Source: an uncultured Alphaproteobacteria bacterium (lineage in GTDB: Bacteria > Pseudomonadota > Alphaproteobacteria > HIMB59 > GCA-002718135). From it: a stretch of DNA of 64,000 bases. A program made the position numbers and the translations under genes. Shown one piece after another: positions 46,126 through 56,686 of this stretch. The number at the start of each line of letters is the position of its first letter. Position 1 is the stretch's first letter. Location of the stretch: positions 1 through 64,000 of the forward strand of contig CACBAT010000001.1 of NCBI GenBank assembly GCA_902537325.1, written 5' to 3'. The notes under the pieces were generated by a model that was given only the letters and a program-made list of their open reading frames with translations, had not been told where the DNA came from and searched no databases.

Positions 46126-47317
46126 CTTTTCTTGGAAAGTTAAAAAAACAAATAAAAATAATAAAGCAAGATTAGGAAAAATTTCTACACCACACGGTGA
46201 TATTGAAACTCCAGCATTTATTTTTTGTGCAACAAAAGCTGCACTAAAATCTTTTACTACTCTTGAAGCAAAAAAAAATAATACACAAATTATACTATCC
46301 AATACATACCATTTAATGCTTCAGCCGGGTAGTGAACTAATAGCTCAACATGGAGGTCTTCATAAATTTACGGGTTGGAATGGACCTATGTTAACAGATA
46401 GTGGTGGTTTCCAAATTTTTTCTCTTGGACATGGCTCAGTTGCTGATGAAATAAAAGGACGAAAGACAAATTCAAAAAATAAAAAAACTTTAATAAATTT
46501 AAATGAAGAGGGCGCATTATTCAAGTCTTACATAGATGGTTCTACACACATGTTATCTCCTGAAAAATCAATAGAGGTTCAAAGAAATCTTGGAGCAGAT
46601 TTCATCTTAGTTTTTGATGAATGCACTCCATATAATGTAGATAAAACATATACATCTGACTCTATGTTAAGAAGTCATAGATGGTCTTTAAGATCCATCA
46701 ATGCATTTAACTCTAAACTTAATTTTAATCCTAAAAATGGCTCAGCTGGTAGACAAGAAATATATGGGATTATTCAAGGAGGGATTTACAGAGATTTAAG
46801 AGAACAAAGCATTGAATTTAATACAAAAAAAATCAACACTTTTGGTATTGCTATTGGTGGTAGTTTAGGATCAAATAAAGATGAAATGAAAGATATAGTT
46901 CGTTTTACTTCTTCTAAATTAGATAATACTCGTCCAGTTCATTTGCTAGGTATTGGTGATCCAAGGGATATATGGGATTTTGTTGCCCATGGAATCGATA
47001 CATTTGATTGTGTAAGCCCAACTAGAATTGCTAGACATGGATCAGCATTAGTAAAAGGTAAACAAGGAAAAATAAACTTAAAAAATGTTAAATATAAAAA
47101 TAATTTAAACCCAATAGATAATGAATGCAATTGCTATACTTGTAAGAACTTTACACTGTCATATTTATACCATCTTTTTTCTGCACAGGAATTACTAGGA
47201 TTACAACTGCTTACTAATCATAATATATATTTTATGAATAATCTTATGAAAGAAGTTAGAAGCTCAATTGATAATAATGACTTTGATAATGCAAAAAAGA
47301 AATGGTTAAATTCTTAA
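46118..47317 (+). CDS. tgt: tRNA-guanine transglycosylase
   Basis: Exchanges the wobble guanine of tRNAs for a queuosine precursor. Start at 46118 ([10 protein letters not shown]), overlapping the transporter stop; an upstream TTG at 46103 is less likely. Motifs: [34 protein letters not shown] (Asp), [30 protein letters not shown] (nucleophile Asp), and the zinc site [19 protein letters not shown] with a later His. In the pocket loop that reads GGLAVGE in typical bacterial enzymes this protein has [12 protein letters not shown], and [11 protein letters not shown] resembles the eukaryotic form more than E. coli's PTRNARNGHLF. These changes hint at different substrate choice, for example queuine. 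Confidence 0.93.
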   Translation: MTNFSWKVKKTNKNNKARLGKISTPHGDIETPAFIFCATKAALKSFTTLEAKKNNTQIILSNTYHLMLQPGSELIAQHGGLHKFTGWNGPMLTDSGGFQIFSLGHGSVADEIKGRKTNSKNKKTLINLNEEGALFKSYIDGSTHMLSPEKSIEVQRNLGADFILVFDECTPYNVDKTYTSDSMLRSHRWSLRSINAFNSKLNFNPKNGSAGRQEIYGIIQGGIYRDLREQSIEFNTKKINTFGIAIGGSLGSNKDEMKDIVRFTSSKLDNTRPVHLLGIGDPRDIWDFVAHGIDTFDCVSPTRIARHGSALVKGKQGKINLKNVKYKNNLNPIDNECNCYTCKNFTLSYLYHLFSAQELLGLQLLTNHNIYFMNNLMKEVRSSIDNNDFDNAKKKWLNS

Positions 47318-49101
47318 TTATCCAAATGAAAAGTAGTAGATAATTGATTTAGTAATACCTCACCTAACTGATCGACATCCATTATTGTTACTGCCTTACT
47401 ATAGTATCTTGAAACATCATGTCCAATTCCTATAGCAATTAATTCAATTTCATCTTTTTTTTCAATTTCACAAATCATATCTCTCAAATTTTTTTCTAAA
47501 TAATTACCTGGATTTACAGAAAGTGTTGAGTCATCAACTGGAGCACCATCACTTATAACAATAAGAATTTTTCTTTTTTCCTTTCGAAAAGATAATCTAT
47601 TATAAGCCCATAATAAAGCTTCACCATCTACATTTTCCTTCAAAATTCCCTCTTTCAATAATAAGCCTAAATTTTTCTTTGATCTCCTCCATGGTGAGTC
47701 TGCAGATTTATAGATAATATGCCTTAGATCATTTAACCTACCTGGATTAGAAGGCTTTCCATTTTTTATCCATTTTTCTCTAGAGCTACCTCCCTTCCAA
47801 GCTTTGGTTGTAAACCCTAATATTTCAGATTTAATTAAGCATCTTTCCAATGTTTTTGCTAAAATATCTGAACAAAGGGCAGCAACCGTAATTGGTCTGC
47901 CTCTCATAGAACCAGAATTATCAATTAGAAGACTCACAATAGTATCTTTAAATTCAACTTCTTTTTCTATTTTGTAACTTAATTTATTATTTGGATTAGC
48001 AATAATTTTAGCTAATTTTGATGTATCAAGAAAACCCTCTTCCATATTAAAATCCCAATAACGATTTTGCTGAGCTAAAAGTTTTCTTTGCAGTCTATTG
48101 GCAATTTTAACAATTAGTGGTTGAAAAGAAAATACTTGTTGATCAAGATTTCTTCTAAGTTTTTCTAACTCTTTGATATCACAAAGTTCTTCAGCATTAA
48201 TAATTTCATCAAAATTATAATCATAAACTTTATAATTCTCTAAATTCTCTAAATTTTTTCTATTTTGTAAATAATCTAGTTCAGTATCACCACTATCTTC
48301 TCCCATATCGTCATTTTCTTCTAATGAAACTGACTGCTCAACAGTTGTTTCACTTGTTTGCATTTCAATATTTGATTCAGTTTGTTCATCATTTTTTTGT
48401 TCATCATTGTTTTCATTTTCATTATCTTGATTTTCATCTTCATCGTTTTGATTAATATCTTCGTTCTGAGTATTGTTTACATTATTATTAAGTAATCCAA
48501 GTTCATCTAGTTTTTCAACTATTGTAGATGTATATTTTTCCTGATCATTTAGACATTTTTTTAAATCCATAAAAAAATTTGAATAATCCTTTTTTAATTT
48601 TTCTTTTACAATATTTTTAAAACTACTATTATTTTCACCTAAATCTACACCAACAATTTCTTCAAAAGCTACGTTTTTAAATGCTTTAATTAATAAATTT
48701 TGATCTTTTTTAGTATTTCCAATTTTAAGATCTCTAATATACTTATTCTTAAGATTTTTTTGTATTCCCTTGAATTCATTACTACCAATAGCTTCTATTC
48801 GCGCCTGCTCTAAAACATTAATTATTTGGTTTGATAACTCATCTTGATTTAAGAAGTTTTGGTGTATATCTTTTGAATGCAATCTGAATTCAAGCGCAAA
48901 AGAATCCGCTTCAGCTCTTAGATATTCTAGATTATTTTTAAAATTTTCAATTTTTGGTTCTGTTAAATTTATCGTGTTACCATTTATTGAAGGATTTTCT
49001 TTAACAAAATTTATCTCTAAATTCTCTTTTTTTCCTATAGATTTTATTGTTGCACTTAATGACTTTTTAAAATCCTCAATAATTTCACTATTCTTTGACA
49101 T
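47314..49101 (-). CDS. cobT: CobT-like chelatase subunit with VWA domain
   Basis: 595 residues: a helical N-terminal part, a strongly acidic Asn/Asp/Glu-rich linker (about residues 205-265), and a C-terminal von Willebrand A domain with the MIDAS motif [14 protein letters not shown] and [14 protein letters not shown]. With CobS it forms the ATPase part of aerobic cobaltochelatase, or in genomes without cobalamin synthesis a chaperone-like MoxR/VWA pair of unknown client. No cobN or other cobalamin gene is in view. It overlaps cobS by 14 bases. Confidence 0.9.
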   Translation of the reverse strand: MSKNSEIIEDFKKSLSATIKSIGKKENLEINFVKENPSINGNTINLTEPKIENFKNNLEYLRAEADSFALEFRLHSKDIHQNFLNQDELSNQIINVLEQARIEAIGSNEFKGIQKNLKNKYIRDLKIGNTKKDQNLLIKAFKNVAFEEIVGVDLGENNSSFKNIVKEKLKKDYSNFFMDLKKCLNDQEKYTSTIVEKLDELGLLNNNVNNTQNEDINQNDEDENQDNENENNDEQKNDEQTESNIEMQTSETTVEQSVSLEENDDMGEDSGDTELDYLQNRKNLENLENYKVYDYNFDEIINAEELCDIKELEKLRRNLDQQVFSFQPLIVKIANRLQRKLLAQQNRYWDFNMEEGFLDTSKLAKIIANPNNKLSYKIEKEVEFKDTIVSLLIDNSGSMRGRPITVAALCSDILAKTLERCLIKSEILGFTTKAWKGGSSREKWIKNGKPSNPGRLNDLRHIIYKSADSPWRRSKKNLGLLLKEGILKENVDGEALLWAYNRLSFRKEKRKILIVISDGAPVDDSTLSVNPGNYLEKNLRDMICEIEKKDEIELIAIGIGHDVSRYYSKAVTIMDVDQLGEVLLNQLSTTFHLDN

Positions 49102-50071
49102 TAACTACTTTGGCATCAGTAATATCAATTCCAAATGATCTTTGAAAATATTCTTGTAAGATAGATCTCTCCATTTCATCACACCTATTTAAAAAAGATA
49201 GTTTAAAAGAATATTCAATATCATTGAATAAAAGGTAGTTTTCTGCCCAAGTCAATACAGTTCTTGGGCTCATAACAGTTGAAATATCACCGTTAATAAA
49301 TCCTGATCTTGAGAGATCTGCAGTAGCAACCATACATTTAACAATGTCTTTGCCTTCCTTATTATTAAGTTTTTTTATTTTACTTAAAATAATTTTTATC
49401 TCTTGATCATTACTTAGATAATTTAATGTTGATACAATATTCCATCTATCCATTTGACCTTGGTTTATTTGTTGAGTTCCATGATACAAACCAGATGTAT
49501 CACCAAGACCAACTGTGTTAGCTGTAGCAAACAATCTAAAAAATTTATGGGGCTTAATTACTCTTGATTGATCAAGTAAAGTTAACTTACCTTCTGACTC
49601 TAGAATACGCTGAATAACAAACATTACATCTGGTCTTCCTGCATCATACTCATCAAATACTAAAGCTACTGGATTTTTATAAGACCAAGGTAGTATACCA
49701 TCTTGAAACTCTGTTATTTGTTTATTATCTTTAAGAATAATTGCATCTTTGCCGATCAAATCTATTCTGCTGATATGACTATCTAGATTAATTCTTATGC
49801 ATGGCCAGTTAAGTCTGGCAGCTACTTGTTCAATATGAGTAGATTTACCTGTACCATGATATCCTTGTATCAGTACTCTTCTATTAGAAGAAAAACCCGC
49901 AAGTATTGAAAGTGTTGTCGCTGGATCAAAAATATATGTTTGGTCTATTTCTGGAACATGCTCAGTCTTTTCTTTAAATTTGTAAATATCAAAAGCGCAG
50001 GAAACTCCAAATAATTCTTTAGGATCAATTTTGATATTAGAAGATATTTCTATATTTTTTTTACTTGTCAT
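49088..50071 (-). CDS. cobS: CobS-like AAA+ ATPase
   Basis: 327 residues of the MoxR/CobS group. N-terminal [21 protein letters not shown] is specific to CobS; Walker [21 protein letters not shown], Walker [16 protein letters not shown], sensor-1 [19 protein letters not shown] and [14 protein letters not shown] follow. It powers cobT-linked chelatase remodelling. Transcribed with the J-domain gene (11-base overlap) and cobT. Confidence 0.93.
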   Translation of the reverse strand: MTSKKNIEISSNIKIDPKELFGVSCAFDIYKFKEKTEHVPEIDQTYIFDPATTLSILAGFSSNRRVLIQGYHGTGKSTHIEQVAARLNWPCIRINLDSHISRIDLIGKDAIILKDNKQITEFQDGILPWSYKNPVALVFDEYDAGRPDVMFVIQRILESEGKLTLLDQSRVIKPHKFFRLFATANTVGLGDTSGLYHGTQQINQGQMDRWNIVSTLNYLSNDQEIKIILSKIKKLNNKEGKDIVKCMVATADLSRSGFINGDISTVMSPRTVLTWAENYLLFNDIEYSFKLSFLNRCDEMERSILQEYFQRSFGIDITDAKVVNVKE

Positions 50072-50651
50072 TTTTAAATTTATTTAAAAGTATCTTATAT
50101 GAACTATTTATTTCCTTGAATTTTTCTTCTGCTTTTTTATCATTACCATTTACATCAGGGTGAAATATTTTCACTAGTTTTTTATAAGTTTTTTTAATTT
50201 TGTCCAATGTCAATGGGAGTTCCAGATTGAAAGTAGATAAAGCTCTGTTCTCATCTTTTGTGAGATTTTCATCAACAAGCTTATTTTTGAAGTAATTATT
50301 CTCTCGTTCACTAGAATTAAAATTATTCATTTCTTCATTAAAAAAATTGTTAATTTGATCCATCACCTTGTGATAATTTCCTTTCAAGGGCCAAGATGGC
50401 CTGTTCCAGATAATATCTTCTCTCATTGAATTTTCTATTTGATTAACTGATAATCCTTTATAAAAATCCCATGATTTATTGTACTCTTTAATATGTTCTA
50501 AACAAAAATAATAATACTGATTTAATAATACTCTAGATTGTGGAGCTTTATACTTTCCTTCATTATTACAATTATTTTTGTCACATTTCCTAAAAAAAGT
50601 TTTTTCCCAAGAAAGACTATTTTTATTAATATCTATTTTATGTTTACCCAC
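50061..50651 (-). CDS. J-domain (DnaJ-like) protein upstream of cobS
   Basis: 196 residues. The C-terminal J-domain (about 135-195) shows the invariant HPD in KIFHPDVNGNDKKAEEKFKEIN; the N-terminal part has FRKCDKNNCNNEGKYKAPQSR, a Cys pair possibly for metal. It is not a full DnaJ. This gene precedes cobS-cobT in many alphaproteobacteria, so it is probably a co-chaperone of that complex. Confidence 0.88.
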   Translation of the reverse strand: MGKHKIDINKNSLSWEKTFFRKCDKNNCNNEGKYKAPQSRVLLNQYYYFCLEHIKEYNKSWDFYKGLSVNQIENSMREDIIWNRPSWPLKGNYHKVMDQINNFFNEEMNNFNSSERENNYFKNKLVDENLTKDENRALSTFNLELPLTLDKIKKTYKKLVKIFHPDVNGNDKKAEEKFKEINSSYKILLNKFKNDK

Positions 50652-50674
50652 ACTTAATATATAGTTTAAAATTC

Positions 50675-50929
50675 ATGAATCGTAAGCAAAGAATTTATAA
50701 AATCTTATCAAAAAAATTTAATGATTTTTTATTAGAAATTATTGACAATTCAAATTTACATCACGGACATAACAATTTTACTGGTGATGATGAGACACAT
50801 TTTAAAATTATTTTAATAAAAAAAGATAAAATTCCTATAAATAGATTAAATATTCATAGACTTATAAACAATTTACTTGAAGAGGAATTTAAAAGTGGAC
50901 TTCATTCATTAGAGATAAAAATTAATTAA
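50675..50929 (+). CDS. BolA-family protein
   Basis: 84 residues with LLEIIDNSNLHHGHNNFTGDDETHF; the conserved His and the pattern ESHFKI-like ETHFKIILIKK followed by NRLNIHRLINNLLEEEFKSGLHSLEIKI match BolA. BolA proteins act with monothiol glutaredoxins in iron-sulfur sensing. The gene is divergent from the J-domain gene, an arrangement common in alphaproteobacteria. Confidence 0.92.
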   Translation: MNRKQRIYKILSKKFNDFLLEIIDNSNLHHGHNNFTGDDETHFKIILIKKDKIPINRLNIHRLINNLLEEEFKSGLHSLEIKIN

Positions 50930-52169
50930 TCTTAGAAATTTCAACTTTTGATATTTGTTTTTTTGAATGTGATAAAATCTTATAGTTAAAAAAATTATCT
51001 TTAAAAGATTCTCCATAAGAAGGAATTTTTTTCGACATATCTAAAATATATCCTGCTATAGTTGAAGACTCAACCTCTGGTGGGTCTAAATCAAAACTTT
51101 TGTATAGATCTCTAATATTTTTTTCCCCATTAATTATAACTTTGCCATAGTTGTTAAGTTTAAAATCATTTTCAGGTACATCAATTTCATCAACTATTTC
51201 GCCAACTATTTCTTCAATTATATCTTCCAACGTTATTAATCCAAGTAACTCACCATATTCATCTACTACAAAAGCAAGATGCTCTTTTCTTTTTTTAAAT
51301 TCAACTAATTGTTCTAATAAGTTGGTTGTGTCAGGAATAAACCAGGGATTAGAAATTTTATCAAAAATAATTTCTTTAGATTCATTATGATTTTTTAAAT
51401 CTATATTTAAAGTTCTCACATTCAACAAACCAATTATATTTTCTGGGTTATCTTTCCAAAAAGGAATACGAGTATATCTGGAATTATTAATTTTATTGAT
51501 AATTTCTGTTGTTTTTAATGACGAATCTATCGAGTAAATATTTTTTCTATGAGTAAAAATTTCCTCAACAGTTATATCGTTTAATTGTAATATGCTTTGT
51601 AACATATCTTTTTCTTGTTCATAATCCGGATTTGAGGTTTTATAAAGATCTATAACGCCTTTTAGTTCTTCCTCTGATTGAATATCTTTATTTTTTATAT
51701 CATTATCATTTTTTCTAAAGATGAATCTTACTATTAAGTTTATTACAAAAACAAAAATAAACAAAAATTTATTTAAATAAAAAATAATTGGAGAAATTAA
51801 TAAAGCTGTTCGGTTGGGCCTATTAATAGCATAAGTTTTAGGCAGAACTTCTGCAAAGATTACAATTACAACTGTCATTATTAGTGTTGCGTAAAAAATA
51901 CCTTCAACACCAAAAAGATCATAGAAAAATGCTGTGGCTAGAGATGAAGCTAAAATATTAACTAAATTGTTTGAAAGTAGTAGAGTAGAGATTACATTAT
52001 CTTTTTTGTCTAGGAGTTCAAGCACATATCCTGCTCTTTTACTTCCTTTCTTTTTCTTATATAGAATTCTTGCTTTCGAAGTCGCAGTTATTGCAGTTTC
52101 AGAGCCTGATAAAAAACCAGATAGAACTACAAGAATTATTAATAAAGATAAAAGAAATATGCTTGTCAT
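50922..52169 (-). CDS. CorC/HlyC-type CNNM transporter or membrane hemolysin-like protein
   Basis: 415 residues. An N-terminal DUF21 membrane domain (about 1-190; LVVLSGFLSGSETAITATSKARI) with three to four helices is followed by a CBS pair (IYSIDSSLKTTEIINKINNS, YTRIPFWKDNPENIIGLLNV, AFVVDEYGELLGLITLEDI) and a CorC_HlyC domain. These proteins are linked to Mg2+/Co2+ transport; the hemolysin name is historic. It lies directly before aroB (adjacent end/start) on the same strand. Confidence 0.9.
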   Translation of the reverse strand: MTSIFLLSLLIILVVLSGFLSGSETAITATSKARILYKKKKGSKRAGYVLELLDKKDNVISTLLLSNNLVNILASSLATAFFYDLFGVEGIFYATLIMTVVIVIFAEVLPKTYAINRPNRTALLISPIIFYLNKFLFIFVFVINLIVRFIFRKNDNDIKNKDIQSEEELKGVIDLYKTSNPDYEQEKDMLQSILQLNDITVEEIFTHRKNIYSIDSSLKTTEIINKINNSRYTRIPFWKDNPENIIGLLNVRTLNIDLKNHNESKEIIFDKISNPWFIPDTTNLLEQLVEFKKRKEHLAFVVDEYGELLGLITLEDIIEEIVGEIVDEIDVPENDFKLNNYGKVIINGEKNIRDLYKSFDLDPPEVESSTIAGYILDMSKKIPSYGESFKDNFFNYKILSHSKKQISKVEISKIN

Positions 52170-53237
52170 TTATAAACTTTTTAGAACTTTAAATACTTTT
52201 TTCTTGTCCAATTTTGTGTAAAAAGTAGCACTTCCAATCTTATCTATTAGTGAAAAATTTATATAGTTTTGAAAGTTTTTTTTATCTTTAGTTAGTCTTT
52301 TAATTAACTTTTTATCATATAATATACTATCAAATATTTTAAGTCTGTGTTTTTTAAAATGTGTAATTATTTTTCCTAATTCATTGGATGAAAGTAAACC
52401 AAGATAATTTGAAATTTTTGCTTCAGTTATCATCCCTATAGAAATTGCTTCTCCATGATTAAATTTTTTATAATTATAGTGACTTTCTATAGCATGACCA
52501 ATTGTGTGACCAAAGTTTAACATTGCTCTAGAATTATTATTTAATAAATTTTCCTTTTCATCTTTCTTTACATAAAAAAGCTTTATCATAATTGACTTAT
52601 AAATGGCTTTCTCCAGTGTAGATTTATTTAAGCGAAGCAACTTGACTGCATTTGTTTCTAACCAATTGAAAAATAAATTATCTTTGATTAATGCATGCTT
52701 AATAATTTCTGCATATCCAGATCTAATTTCTCTTTTAGGTAAACTATCTAAAACAGATATATCAATTAATACTTCTTTCGGTTGATAAAAAGTCCCAAGT
52801 AAATTTTTACCATAAACTGTATTTATTCCATTTTTACCTCCAATTGAACTATCTACTTGCGACAGAAGTGTTGTGGGTATTAGAAAAAAATTTAAACCCC
52901 TTAATAATGTGCTAGCAACAAATCCTGCTAAATCACCTAGTGTCCCTCCACCAATAGCAATAATTGCAGACCTTCTATTTACATTATTTTTAATTAGTTT
53001 TTCAGAAAGATCCCTGTATCCTTCATGAGTTTTTACTTTTTCTCCACATTTTATATAAATTATTTTAATGTTTTTCTTTTTATCTAAATTTAAATTAATT
53101 TTAACTTTTGAGTCAATAATACAAAATACTTTTTCATTTTTTTTTGTTATATTTTCAATAAATTTCAAAGTATAATTTTTTTTTATTAATATAGAAGTTT
53201 TAAGCTTCTTATCTTTTATGTATAATTTATTTTGCAT
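52170..53237 (-). CDS. aroB: 3-dehydroquinate synthase
   Basis: Second step of the shikimate pathway. 355 residues: AIGGGTLGDLAGFVASTLLRGL, the NAD-binding and active-site block PTTLLSQVDSSIGGKNGINT, GYAEIIKHALI and the metal-binding LNFGHTIGHAIE with KFNHGEAISIGM. Overlaps aroK by 11 bases, so both are translated together. Confidence 0.97.
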   Translation of the reverse strand: MQNKLYIKDKKLKTSILIKKNYTLKFIENITKKNEKVFCIIDSKVKINLNLDKKKNIKIIYIKCGEKVKTHEGYRDLSEKLIKNNVNRRSAIIAIGGGTLGDLAGFVASTLLRGLNFFLIPTTLLSQVDSSIGGKNGINTVYGKNLLGTFYQPKEVLIDISVLDSLPKREIRSGYAEIIKHALIKDNLFFNWLETNAVKLLRLNKSTLEKAIYKSIMIKLFYVKKDEKENLLNNNSRAMLNFGHTIGHAIESHYNYKKFNHGEAISIGMITEAKISNYLGLLSSNELGKIITHFKKHRLKIFDSILYDKKLIKRLTKDKKNFQNYINFSLIDKIGSATFYTKLDKKKVFKVLKSL

Positions 53238-53790
53238 ATGAATTAAGTTCTAATTTAATTTTTTCTAGTACTAGCAATTTATCATTATCGTTATTTACAA
53301 TCAAATCAGCTTTTTCATAAAATTTTCGTCTACTATTAAATAGATTTTCTAATATTTCTTTTTTACTCAAATTTTTACTTAATAATGGTCTTTTATTAGA
53401 AAATTTTAATCTATTGACCAAATTGTTTATTTTAACTTGTAAATAAATAGAATACGAATTTTGTTTAATAGATCTTCTTATGTTTCCATTAGATATACTT
53501 CCACCACCTAAGGATATTACACAATTATTATGAGCTAATAATTCAATACAAATTCTCTCTTCAATTTTTCTAAAATATTGTTCTCCACCTTCTTCAAAAA
53601 TTTCATTAATGCTTTTATTAGTTATACGTTCAATCTCCCTATCTACATCATAAAATTTTAATTTTAAATACTTACTTAAATCTTTTCCAATTATAGATTT
53701 TCCTGAACCCATAAGGCCCATTATACAAATATTTTTCTTATTAATTTGATTTAAAACAAACATATCTTGGTTATTTCTTATTATTGACAA
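53227..53790 (-). CDS. aroK: Shikimate kinase
   Basis: 187 residues. Walker A in GLMGSGKSIIGKDLSKYLK, DVDREIERITNKSINEIF, the shikimate-binding FRKIEERI and GGGSISNG, and the lid region KRPLLSK. Fifth step of the shikimate pathway. The start may be 53790 or the ATG nine codons later (53763); both keep the complete domain. Confidence 0.95.
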   Translation of the reverse strand: MSIIRNNQDMFVLNQINKKNICIMGLMGSGKSIIGKDLSKYLKLKFYDVDREIERITNKSINEIFEEGGEQYFRKIEERICIELLAHNNCVISLGGGSISNGNIRRSIKQNSYSIYLQVKINNLVNRLKFSNKRPLLSKNLSKKEILENLFNSRRKFYEKADLIVNNDNDKLLVLEKIKLELNSYAK

Positions 53791-53862
53791 ATTTTTGTTA
53801 AAATTAGAAAAAACTTAAAAAAATGGTAAAAACATATATTAGTCATTTTTTTAATAGCATAT

Positions 53863-53988
53863 ATGAAAAGTAGATACATTATATATATATTTGTAGTACT
53901 GACAATAATCGTTTTTACTACACTTTACTTGATTGATATACCATCACCTTCATCAATTATAACAGAAAAATACAATCTTAGTTTATAA
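53863..53988 (+). CDS. 41-residue single-span membrane protein upstream of the unknown exported protein
   Basis: ATG 53863 to TAA 53986-53988 encodes MKSRYIIYIFVVLTIIVFTT and then LYLIDIPSPSSIITEKYNLSL. It has a positively charged start, one membrane helix of about 20 residues and a short tail with Ile-Pro-x-Pro. The stop overlaps the next ATG as TAATG, so the two genes look translationally coupled. Small proteins with an IP.P motif after one membrane span occur near aroK in other alphaproteobacteria as I recall, which supports it, but no function is known. Confidence 0.6.
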   Translation: MKSRYIIYIFVVLTIIVFTTLYLIDIPSPSSIITEKYNLSL

Positions 53989-55751
53989 TGAAATATTTCT
54001 TAATAACATTCTTTATTTTTCTTTCAAATTACATTTTTGCAAGTGAAACAAATAAAAGTGAAATAGAAGTTATTAATTTATATGAAAGTAAAAGCCTAGA
54101 TCAAATGGTGTTGGAAAATCTTAATTATGAAGAAGAGGAAGAAAAAGAGATAAAGGATATTTCTAACAAGATTGATGAAACTGATACTAATGAATTTGAA
54201 ATTGAGCAAGTAGAGATTGTAAAAGATAGTTTTATTTTTAGCAGTGAATCAATTAACCTTAAAAATTATTTTCATCATCTTAAAAATATTAACTCTAAAA
54301 CTTTACAAGATGAAATTATTCTTGTTTTAGAAAATATTCAATTGAATTTAGAAATTGAAAAAGATAGAGAAATACTTTTATTAATTACAGATTATTTTAA
54401 AACTATTGGTCAAATTAATAAATCTTATGAATTAATTGAAAGATATAATTTAAGTAATGATAAAAATTCTAATTTTTATATTGGAATAAAATTCAATTAT
54501 CTTTTATCAACGTTTCAATTAAGTGAAGCTTGTAATTATAAAGACGAATTAAATTCAAACATAAAATTAGAGTATTATTTTTTAGAAAAGCTTGACATAT
54601 TTTGTTTAATCTTAAATGATAATAAATCTGAAGCAAATCTATTAAATTCAATTTTAATAGAATCAGAAACAAATTTAGATAACTATTTTCAACATTTATT
54701 TTTACTTATAACGAATTCATCAGATTCACTTAATATTGATAAAATAAATACAGATTTAGAGATTAATAAGGAGCTAATATTTTTATACAGTGCCATGACA
54801 AGAATTGCTGAACTTCCTTTTTCTTACGAATTTTATGAACTTGATAAGAAAAATCTATCAATTCCCATAATTTTGAATCAAGCATCACCAATTGATTTAA
54901 GAATTAAAGCAGCGAATGAAAGTTTTTTAGAAAATTTAATTAATGTAGATAGTTTAGCTGCATTGTATATGTCAGCTGATTTTAATTCAGAGCAATTAAA
55001 TAACCCAAAAGAAACAATTGACTCCTTTTCAAACAACAATGAATTATCTATGGCTTTTTTATATCAATTAGTAAATATTCAAATTTTTCCCAATGATAGA
55101 TTAAATACATTAATTCAATTTTGGGACTTTGCAAAAAATAATAAATTAGAAGAAATTGCTTATAAATTATCAATTAATATGTTGGGTTCTATAGAGGCCA
55201 CTTCTGAAAATATAATATATGGTCCACAAATAGCTTCAGCATATATCTATAATAATGATTTTGAAAGTGCGCTCAATTGGATAGAACTATATGAAAACGC
55301 TAAGCAAGTTGACTCAAAAAGTGTTTACACAAGAATTTTACTAGATTTATATTCATCTAAAGACCTGAATTCATTTATTAATTCAATAAATTTAACTTTA
55401 AATAATTTTATTGATGATGAAAGTAATCAAAATACAGAGTTATTGTTTGTGATGAAATCTGTAATGAATTTAGATATAAATTCTAATACAGATTTTAATT
55501 TTGATAAAATATTTGATGATAGACCAATGCCTTCTATATTTCTCTTTAATGAGATAAACAATAATATTCTCAATAATGACAATGAAAAATTTCTTTTTTA
55601 TTCATTGATTTCTCTTAATGATAGAGAATGGAACAATATTCATCCAGAGCATCTTAAGCTCATTCTAAATGGTTACTTTAAGTATAATGATGGAGTACTT
55701 TTTAGAAATTTAATTTTAGAGATATTTAAAAATTATAAATTTATTATATGA
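53988..55751 (+). CDS. Large exported protein of unknown function
   Basis: 587 residues. A signal peptide MKYFLITFFIFLSNYIFA is followed by a charged linker (NYEEEEEKEIKDISNKIDET) and then an almost all-helical, Leu/Asn/Ile-rich body with a solenoid-like rhythm (for example INKSYELIERYNLSNDKNSN, IYNNDFESALNWIELYENAK, PLNI-like helices). It could be a periplasmic helical-repeat scaffold. I do not recognise a family. It is coupled to the 41-residue membrane protein upstream and overlaps accA by four bases. Confidence 0.75.
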   Translation: MKYFLITFFIFLSNYIFASETNKSEIEVINLYESKSLDQMVLENLNYEEEEEKEIKDISNKIDETDTNEFEIEQVEIVKDSFIFSSESINLKNYFHHLKNINSKTLQDEIILVLENIQLNLEIEKDREILLLITDYFKTIGQINKSYELIERYNLSNDKNSNFYIGIKFNYLLSTFQLSEACNYKDELNSNIKLEYYFLEKLDIFCLILNDNKSEANLLNSILIESETNLDNYFQHLFLLITNSSDSLNIDKINTDLEINKELIFLYSAMTRIAELPFSYEFYELDKKNLSIPIILNQASPIDLRIKAANESFLENLINVDSLAALYMSADFNSEQLNNPKETIDSFSNNNELSMAFLYQLVNIQIFPNDRLNTLIQFWDFAKNNKLEEIAYKLSINMLGSIEATSENIIYGPQIASAYIYNNDFESALNWIELYENAKQVDSKSVYTRILLDLYSSKDLNSFINSINLTLNNFIDDESNQNTELLFVMKSVMNLDINSNTDFNFDKIFDDRPMPSIFLFNEINNNILNNDNEKFLFYSLISLNDREWNNIHPEHLKLILNGYFKYNDGVLFRNLILEIFKNYKFII

Positions 55752-56686
55752 TTAAATATTTTGAATTTGAAAATAAAATAGAAAAAATTGAAACAATACT
55801 CAGTCAATTAAATAAAAACAAAGAATTAAATTTAAATAAAATAAAAAAATTAATTAAAGAAAAAGAAGAATTATATACAAAAATTTACTCAAATTTAGAC
55901 CCTTGGCAAAAAGTGCAAGTTGCTAGACATGGCGAAAGACCTCATACTTTAGATTATGTTAAAAATATATTTGAAGATGTAGTATTTTTGCATGGAGATA
56001 AAAAATATGCTGATGATAATGCAATAGTAGGAGGATTAGCGAAGATTGATTCAAATTCAGTTTTTTTCATAGGAACAGAAAAAGGTAATACAATGGAAAC
56101 GAGAATAAAACATAACTTTGGAATGGCTAAACCTGAGGGTTATAGGAAAGTGCAAAGATTATTAAAATTAGCTGAAAAATTTCAATTACCCTTAATATCT
56201 TTTGTTGATACCGCTGGTGCTTTTCCTGGAAAAGATGCAGAGGAAAGAGGTCAATCTGAATCTATAGCATCGTCGATACTCCTTTTTTTAAAGACGAAAA
56301 TCCCTACAATTTCAATAATAATTGGTGAAGGAGGATCTGGAGGAGCAATAGGAATAGCTACCTCCGATAGAGTTTTAATGTTAGAGCATTCAATATATTC
56401 AGTTATTTCTCCTGAGGGCTGTGCCTCTATATTATGGCGTAATACAGAGTTTTCTCAGGAAGCAGCAAAAACGTTAAAGCTAACTTCAACAGATTGTAAA
56501 AATTTTAATATTATTGATGATATTATTCCTGAACCATATGGTGGTGCTCATAGACATCCTATCAAACAATCAGAGTTACTAAAACTAAAAATTGTAAGTC
56601 TCATTAAGGAGCTCAAACAAGTATCAATAAAAGAGCTAGTCCAAATTAGAAAAGAAAAGTATTTAAATATAACTTCAGATATTTAA
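55748..56686 (+). CDS. accA: Acetyl-CoA carboxylase carboxyltransferase subunit alpha
   Basis: 312 residues. [72 protein letters not shown] and [20 protein letters not shown] are AccA hallmarks. With AccD (not here) it transfers carboxyl from biotin to acetyl-CoA, starting fatty acid synthesis. Stop codon overlaps the secA stop. Confidence 0.97.
   Translation: MIKYFEFENKIEKIETILSQLNKNKELNLNKIKKLIKEKEELYTKIYSNLDPWQKVQVARHGERPHTLDYVKNIFEDVVFLHGDKKYADDNAIVGGLAKIDSNSVFFIGTEKGNTMETRIKHNFGMAKPEGYRKVQRLLKLAEKFQLPLISFVDTAGAFPGKDAEERGQSESIASSILLFLKTKIPTISIIIGEGGSGGAIGIATSDRVLMLEHSIYSVISPEGCASILWRNTEFSQEAAKTLKLTSTDCKNFNIIDDIIPEPYGGAHRHPIKQSELLKLKIVSLIKELKQVSIKELVQIRKEKYLNITSDI

Noticed and set aside
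48290-48490. Low-complexity acidic repeat in cobT as a possible microsatellite or insertion
   Set aside because: A variable acidic linker is normal for CobT proteins.
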